DNA of 64,000 bases from Lumbricus rubellus (taxonomy: Eukaryota > Annelida > Clitellata > Crassiclitellata > Lumbricidae). The number at the start of each line of letters is the position of its first letter. Position 1 is the stretch's first letter. Location of the stretch: the NCBI GenBank assembly GCA_945859605.1, contig OX243825.1:15747784-15811783 (forward strand), given 5' to 3'. This document shows, in pieces, positions 29,924 to 38,900 of the stretch. A program made the translations under genes and the position numbers. Under the pieces are notes generated by a model. The model searched no databases, was not told where the DNA came from, and saw only the letters and a program-made list of their open reading frames with translations.

Positions 29924-32900
29924 CTGTAAGCAGTAAAATGTAAAATGTGAAATGTAGTGTAAGCAACATAATTAATCAAATGCCAAAGTCTAAAGGACAG
30001 TCCGGACAGAACAGTTACTGAAAAGCATTTTTAAAAACCTCTGTGAATAAGCTCATGCACAGAATGCAGCTGTTGTGCAGAGAAAACAAGTCAAAGTAAG
30101 TACTTATTTATTGCAGCAATTTGATATAGCGCCCCTTCAAGGTTGCCTACTCAGGATCGCTCCCAGCCCAACCTCGGTCGAATAGAACAGTCTTAAGAAC
30201 AGTGAGAATTGAGATTTGAGACAGAGCGACCAATAGGCATTTGCCCGAGAGTAGTACATTGCCCATTCCAGGTCGTAGGGCCAGTTACGGAGAAGGCGTG
30301 CACGGCTCTGCCTGATTGCAGTCCATGAGCAGAGAATATATTTCGCCTGTGCAGCTTAATCATACATACATGCAGTTATGTCAAAAATTGAGAGGATTTT
30401 ACTAAACTATCTCTTAGAGATTTAGGAAAACAAGTAGGCCTATAACTTCAAATTGGTTCAGAATAAAACAGTTAAAAATACTATCTCAACGGAAGTAGGC
30501 TATATACGCATGAAACATTATTCCAGTGGCGTAGACAAGGGAGGTTTGGGGAGGTTAAACCCCCCATTTGCTTAGGAAAAACCGTTTTTTAAAGTTTATT
30601 TGTCCAATTATATAAGAAAAAACAAGCATCCGGCCTTAATAACCCGCCACCCCAATGATAATAAATTCCTGGCTACGTCACTGCATTATTCCATCGCAGA
30701 ACTTACTTGGATCATCGAGTTCAACAGCAATGGAATAAGTCGATGGCAAGTAGACCTGGTCGAACTTGACAACATCTCCGGTCAGCGGAAAGACCGGAAC
30801 TGGAATGGCCGAGTTGTTCGTCAGATTCACTGCAGCAAAATACGTGCGATGTCGTTCCGTGTACGTGAAGCTGATCAGTCCGTTGTTGCCCTCGTTCGTA
30901 AAGCCAATTTTATCCCCGGATTTGACTATGACCGTCGTGTCCATTTTGAACTGAAACATTTTTTCATTTACCAATAGAAGATTAGATTCAACAATGGAAG
31001 ATCAGATTTAACAATAGACGATTGGATTTTCGACAATAGATGATTAGACTCAACAATGGAAGATCAGATTTAACAATAGACGATTGAATTTTTGACAATA
31101 GGCCTAGATGATTAGATTTAACAATAGAAGATTAGATTTAGGCCTAATGGTCAACTTACTTTCAAAAACATTCTCCCAGATACATGAACTTAGGTCTACA
31201 CACGATGCCACCCAAGTTAAGCAGATCGGTCAGCAGTAGGCCTAACTTTAAAACACCATTGTTGGACTAACTGTTTGTGTCACATTCCCAAGTTGTATTA
31301 TTATCCCTGGGCAGGAACTTTCCTTGTTGGCATGCCTTTTGCTTCCACAATATTAGCCTGATAAATTATTTTGAGGATGTACTGATTGTGCTTATAACCT
31401 ATAGCCTACTAGATAAAATTACGGACTTATATTTGTATGTGCACTTGTCCTAGCACCTCTCCAATATCCCTACTCAGAGACTCCCAACTGCAGTGCGGAC
31501 ACTGCATCGGAGTTTCACGCTGAGGCACTGAGCAATTGCAAGTGAAAGACTTGTCCAAGGTCAATACGCGGTGACTTGTGGCGGATTCGAATCTTGAGCC
31601 CTCCAGCTGCAGGGCAACGAACATACCCACTACACCACCGTGCCCTACAATATCATTGGGAACAATATAAATGTCTAAATGTCCAAACAAGTCTGTGAGG
31701 ATTTACCTACCGAATAGAGCGCTCCTGTCTCCGTGTAGTTTATCTCGACCCTCTGTTGCCAGACGAGCAGAAAACTCGGAATGTTCGGATCCGATTCTCT
31801 CCAGATCTGCAATCTCAAACGCCGACTCTGGGCGTCGATGGTCTGAGCAAGGCTGTGTATGTAAATGAAGAACCTAACGATTACCCCTGCGGGTAGCGGA
31901 GTCTCATAGTCAACCCAGCATTTCTGTGAATAGTCGACCAGAACGGTTGACCTGTTGGTCACATTATTTCCATAGAGGTTTTTGTCGCTGTTTTTGAAGA
32001 ACGTTACCTTTCCACCTGCAATCACGACATCCATCTGTTCATTAGCACAACTTTGCACATTTGTTATGACATCTTAAGTCTTACATGTTTTGTGCTTAAA
32101 AGATAATTTGAGCGCCTCTGAGTAGCGTCCCTCTTGAAGAAGCGCTCACGGTTTTAAAGTTGGTGGGAACGCGTGGGAGCGGCGTTCCCACGTACTGCTC
32201 TCGAAATTCTTTATTTGTGTTCCAACTGCTCACCTCTATGGCACGGAACGCTGGAAAAACACGCATTCTAATAAAACTCTTCTTTGTCTTCCCTAACTGC
32301 TCACGCAATTGGCGTTCCCACGCACTGCTCACCCAACCACTAGGCCCTATATAAATTTGCGTAATTGAAATTTATGTGATTGAAATTTATGTGCTTGATT
32401 GTCTCATCTCAAAACTTAAACTTATGATCTTCCAATATACAGAATGCTTATCAAACATTCATGCATAGCCTATTTTAATCTGAAAAATTAATACCCAGTG
32501 CAAGTAAGAAATGCTAGAATTTCGATCTCTGAAATGAATAGCAAGAAGAAGTTTTAAGGGTTCTTAAATGGTAGGCCTACTTTATATAGATATAATAAAA
32601 TCAAAGCTAAAAGTAATGTTTGCACTGTTGCACAGATTTGTATTTTCACATGGTTTCTAGAGGTTTAATTCTTAGTAAAACAGGCAGATATTTCAAGATT
32701 TCATTAATGAGAGTAGTCTCTAGAACACTCAAAATGAGGGAGCATACAAGTACCATTAGGGTTCAAAATCATTGGGACATCATCATCTGTACAGCACCCA
32801 CTGAAATGCAATACTTACCCTACAAAAGCGGACTTCATCTGGATCTGCCAATTCCACACCGATTAAAATAGATATAATTTTTTAAATTAAATTGCCACTC

Positions 32901-35900
32901 AATAAAACAACCACCTCTCACAAATCTCCACCCACAATGGGTGGCTCCTCATCTGTGCAAACCACATCTGATTCTGTCTGGTCTCCCATATAATAAGAAT
33001 GCGTCTTGAACACAAAAGCAAAATCCAATCTGCTGATACTAATAATACAACAACTTTTGATTGGTCATGAACATTAAGTAGGCCTGTTCGTCTATCTAAT
33101 AAATTTATAAGAAAAGTCAGATTTTAATATATTTACCTGGCAATACATATTCTGGGGGCAAAAAAACTGTAAAGCAACAAAAAGACAATTTTCAAAGAAA
33201 GCACTAAAATGCAACTCAACAAGCAGTGTAAAATGTGTCACTTTTAGAAAAACGTAAATGAGGGTTCGGTAAATAACCGTTTGCATTTGGAGAAGAGCTA
33301 CACAGTACACAGTCTAAAAGACACCGAAAAGGAGTTGAATTGAGAAGAGATTCTACATCCAGAATAAGGGTGACAGGACAGTTACCCCCTGGACAATTAC
33401 CCCTGGACAATTACCCCCCGACAATTCGACAATTACCCCCTGGACAATTAGCCTACCCCCCAGGACAATTACCTCCCGGACAACTACCCCCCATACAAAT
33501 TACCCCCTGGACAATTACCCCCCCCCCGTGCCACAGTGTGAGCTTGTTGTTTCACGCGTTAATTACTTTACGCTGAAGTTTTTTTACCTTTAATCTTTTC
33601 ACACGTTAGCTTAGAACCGTTTTTAGATTTGATTTGATTTAGTATTTTTCTTGAACGTTTAACAATAATTTGCCTATCTTTGGGGAGTTGCTCTTAACCT
33701 TGCTCAGTTATTAAGCTAACTAAAGTCATAACTCTATCAATAACATTTAAATATTTAATTAGGCAGGCGTTTAGCATGACTTAATTTTGCACGGGGGTAA
33801 TTGGTTATACCACAGTAAAGTTAATTTAGGATAGGCTTAGGCAGCGCTGAACGTCTGACAAATACAAAGAGACTGGTAAAGAGATTAACGCGTGAGAAAA
33901 CAAGCTCACACTGTACGTGGCACGGGGGGGGTAATTGTCCGGGGGGTAATTGGTACGGGGGGTAGTTGTCCGGAAGGTAAATGGCACGGGGGGTAGTTGT
34001 CCGGGGGGTAATTGTCCTGGGGGGTAATTGTCCAGGGGGTAATTGTCGGGGGGGGGGGGTAATTGTCCGGGGGGTAATTGTCCAGGGGGTAATTGCCCTA
34101 GAACCAGAATAAGTTTAGTCTTAGAATATTCCTTACGCACTAATAATCATAAAAACCTGTTGGGCCTACAGGTTAATCAGTTCATATCCAGAGATAGAAT
34201 ACTTCTATAATGTTTCCCCTATCCACAGGTCCCAGATTGATCCCAGATCCTGCTCTGGCACCAAATTTGAAAGACCAAATAGAGTTCTTTCAGACTTGAT
34301 GGTATGATATTGTACAAGTGAATAACCATTTTCACTACATTTTCATGTGACGATCATAAATTTCAAATTAATTCTCATCTTATTTTTACAAGAATTGAAA
34401 ACCTGCGGTGAAAAATCCTACGACAAACTTAAGCTGTGCAATTAATTATGGAAATTCAACCTAAGAATCCCATGATGCGCAAATGGACTTTTCAACAGTA
34501 ACTGTTGCAACCGCAACTGCCAATTCCACACCGATTGAAACAGATAGCCTATTTCATGAAATTGCCACTCAGTGTCACAACCCCCTCTCACAAATCGCCA
34601 CCCTTAATGGGTGCCTCATCATCTGTGCAAACCACATCTGATTTTTCTGTCTGCCATGGTCTCTCACATAGAATAGGAAGGTGTTTCAAACATGAAAGCA
34701 AAATCCAATCTGCCGATGCTAATAACGCAAAAAACTTCTGATCGGTCATGAACATTATGTAGACCTGCTCGTCTATCTGATAAATTTATAAGAAAAGTCA
34801 GATTTGAAATAATTTACCTGGCAATACATATTCTGGTGGCAAAACTGTGAAAGACAATTTTCAAAGAAATCACTAAAATGCAACTCAACAAGCAGTTTAA
34901 AATGTGTCACTTCTAGAAAAACGTAAACGAGGGTTCTGTGAATAACCGTTTGCATTTTGAGAATCTTAGTTACACAGTCCAAGAGACAGTCTGAGACACT
35001 GAAAAGGAGTTGAATAGAGAAGAGATTCTACATCCATAATAAGTTTAGTCTTAGGATATTCGATACGCACTAATTATCATAAAAAACTGTTACAGGTCAA
35101 TCAGTTCATATCAAGAGATAAAATACTTCTACAATGTTTCCCCATCCACAGGTCCCCGATTGACCCCAGATCCTGCTCTGGCACCAAATTTGAAAGACCA
35201 AATAGAGTTCTTTCAGACTTGATGGTATGATATTATACAAGTGAATAAGCTTTTTCACTACATTTTCATGTGACGATGATAAATTTAAAATGAAATCTCA
35301 TGTAATTTTTACAAGAATTGATAAAAAAAACCTGCGGTGAAAAATTCTACGACAAACTTAAGCTGTGCAATTAATTATGGAAATTCAACCCTAACAATCC
35401 CATGATGCGCAAATGGATTTTCAACACTTGCAACCGCAACTGCCAATTCCACACCGATTGAAATAGACAGCCTATTTCATGAAATTGCCGCTCAATAAAA
35501 CAACCCGGTAGGCCCTACGTGACGTTTTGGTTGCCGCCGTTTTGGCGCCCATATAAAAATTTATCTCAGCAGCTTATTTTTTGTTCAGTTAACAAATACA
35601 TCAGTGCGAAGTGATCGAATTGTGTTTAATTATTATTTTTCAAGTTTCATTCAGTGGTGTAATAATTAACCGTAATTTGTACCCCATACGGGACCGAATG
35701 ACTACAATAACCCTACAGTCCTACACCTAACCATAACCGACCCTCACGACGCCTAACCTGTTCCTAACCGACCCTCACGACGCATGTCATATACATACAT
35801 TCTTAGCTATTTCGGGCATAACTTTTGAATGGCGTGGAATATCATTACAAAATTTAGCTCAAAATGTGCGTAAATGAACCTCCTACAAAAACCTACAATA

Positions 35901-38900
35901 TCAAAATTTTTATACTCTAGAGCAAGGGTGAAAAAATTCCGGCGCCAAAACAGTCGCGCCAAAACGGCGGCGTCAAAACATCCGGCGCCAAAACGGCGGC
36001 CCTAAAACGTCCTGCTTCGGAAACAACCACCTCTCACAAATCGCCACCCATAATGGGTGCCTAATCATCTTTGCAAACCACATCTGATTTTTCTGTCTGC
36101 CGTGGTCTCTCACATAGAATAGGAAGGTGTTTTAAACATAAAAGCAAAATCCAATCTGCTGATGCCACTAGGCCTAACGCAAAAACTTTTGATTGGTTAT
36201 GAACATTATGTAGACCTGCTCGTCTATCTGATAAATTTACAAGAAAAGTCAGATTTGAGAATATTTACCCGGCATTTCTGGTGGCAAAACTGTGAAGCAA
36301 CAAAAAGACAATATTCAAAGAAAGCACTAAAATGCAACTCAACAAGCAGTTTAAAATGTGTCACTTTTAGAAAAACGTAAACAATGGTTCTGTGAATAAC
36401 CGTTTGCATTTGGAGAAGAGCTACACAGTCCAAAAGACACTGAACAGGAGTTGAATTGAGAAGAGATTCTACATCCAGAATAAGTTTAGTCTTAGGATAT
36501 TCGCTACGCACTAATTATCATAAGAAAAACTGTAACAGGTCAATCAGTTCATATCAAGAGATAGAATACTTCTACAATGTTTCCCGAGGCGGTGGAAAGA
36601 TTTGAATTTCCATTTATGACGTTGTTTAATGAGAAACGGCAGCAGCGGAAAGCAAGGAAGCAATGCGCTCAACATAGCAAGACCTGAGAGCCCAGGACTA
36701 GAACACTACTCGCGACGTCAGATCTGTCGGATCGAAGACTCAGTCCATCAGTACAGCGCCCATTCCAGGTCGCAGGGCCAGTCACGGACAAGGTGTGGCG
36801 CGGCCTGATTGCAGTCCATGAGCAGAGAACAATAGGCCTATATTTCGCTTGTGCAGCTTAATCATACATGCATGTAGCCTAGTTATGGCAAAATTCAGAG
36901 GATTTTAATAAACTATCTCTTAAAGATTTTAGGAAACAAGTAACTTCAAATTGGTTCAGAATAAAGCAATGTATTTCAACAGAACCACGCGTGAAACTCT
37001 ATTCCACACAACACGTACGAATCAGCTCGTAGTAGGCGGTCAATGTGTTAAAGATTTAAGAAAATAAGTAACTTCAAATTGGTTCAGAATAAAACAGCTA
37101 AAAATACTATCTCAACAGAACCACGCATGAAACATTATTCCAGTGGCGTAGACAAGGGATTTGGGAAGTTAAAACCACCATTGGCTTAGGAAAAAACGTT
37201 TTTTAAATGTTATTTGTCCAATTAGGCCTATACAAGAATAAAACACGCATCCGGCAACCCCCCCCCCCACATGTCGAATTTCTGGTTACGCCACTGCATT
37301 ATTCCATCGCAGAACTTACTTTGGTCGACTTCAACAGCAATGGAAAAAATCGATGGCAAGTACGTGTAGTCGAACTTGACCACATCTCCGGTCAGCGGAA
37401 AGACCGGAACTGGAGTGGCCGAGTTGTTCGTCAGATTCATTTTGGCAAAATACGTGCGGTGCCGTACCGTGTACATGAAGCTGATTGGTCCGTAGCTGCC
37501 CTCGTTCGTAAAGCCAATTTTATCTCCGGCTTTAACTGTGACCGCCGTGTTAATTTTGAACTGAAACATTTTTTTATATAACAATAGAAGATTAGATTCA
37601 ACAATGGAAGATCAGATTTAACAATAGCAGATCAGATTTTACAACACAAGATCAGATTTAACAATAGAAGATTGGATTCAACAATGGAAGATCAAATTTA
37701 ATAATAGCAGATCAGATTTTACAACACAAGATCAGATTTAACAATAGAAAATTAGATTTTGACAATAGAAGATCATATTTAATAGTAGCAGATTAGATTT
37801 TACAACAGAAGATCAGATTTAACAATAGACGATCGGAGTTTTCACAATAGATGTAACAATGGATTCAACAATAGAAGATTAGATTTAATGGTCAACTTAA
37901 TTTCAAAATATTCTCCAGATACATGTACTTAGGTCTTCACACGATGCCACCTAAGTTAAGCAGATCGGTCAGCAGTACCGGTAACTTTAAAACACCATTG
38001 TTTGACTAACTGTATGTGTCACATTCCCAAGTTGTATTATTATCCCCCCGCTATGGGCAGGAACTTTCCTTGTTGGCATGCCTTTTGCTTCCACAATATT
38101 AGCCTGATGAATCATTTTGAGGATGTACTGATTGTGCTTATAACCTACACTAGAGAAAATTACGGATGTAGGCTATATTGTTTGTATGTGCACTTGTCAT
38201 AGCACCTCTTCAATATCACTACTCAGAGGCACTCCCGACTACAGCGCGGACACTGCATCTGAGTTTCACCCTGAGGCACTGAGCAATTGCAAATGAAGGA
38301 CTTGTCCAAGGTCCCAACGCGGCGACTTGAGGTGGATTCGAACCTGCAACCCTCCAGCTGCAAAGCAACGAACATACTACACCACCGTGCCCTACAATAT
38401 ATCATTGGGAACAATAAAAATGTCTAATGTCCAAACAAAGCTGTGAGGATTTACCGACCGAATAGACCGCTCCTGTATCCGTGTAGTTCACCTCAACCCT
38501 CTGTTGCCAAACGAGCAGAAAACTCGGAATGTTCGGATCCGATTCTCGCCATACCTGCAATCTCAAACGCCGACTCTGGGCGTCGACGGTCTGAGTAGGG
38601 GGGTGTATGTAAATGAAGAACCTAACGAGTACTCCTGCGGGTAGCGGAGTCTCAAAGTCAACCCAGCATTTCTGCGCAGAGTCGGGTAGAACGGTTGACC
38701 TGATTGTCACGTTATTTCCATAGAGGTTGTTGTCGCCGTTATTGACGAACGTTACCTTTCCACCTGCAATCAAGACGTCCATCTGTTCATCAGCACTACT
38801 TTGCACATTTGTTATGACATATTAGTCTTACTTGCGTTGGGTTTTAAAGATAATTTGAGCGCCTCTGAGTAGCGCCCCTCTTGAAGGGGAGCTCACGATT

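Larger units (their letters stand above)
30230..33360. repeat. Segmental duplication, unit A
   Basis: Shares exons, the SINE, MITEs, the minisatellite and intron sequence in the same order with 36735-40640. Extra partial copies of the microexon-bearing segment lie at about 34440-35100 and 36025-36560. Confidence 0.85.
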
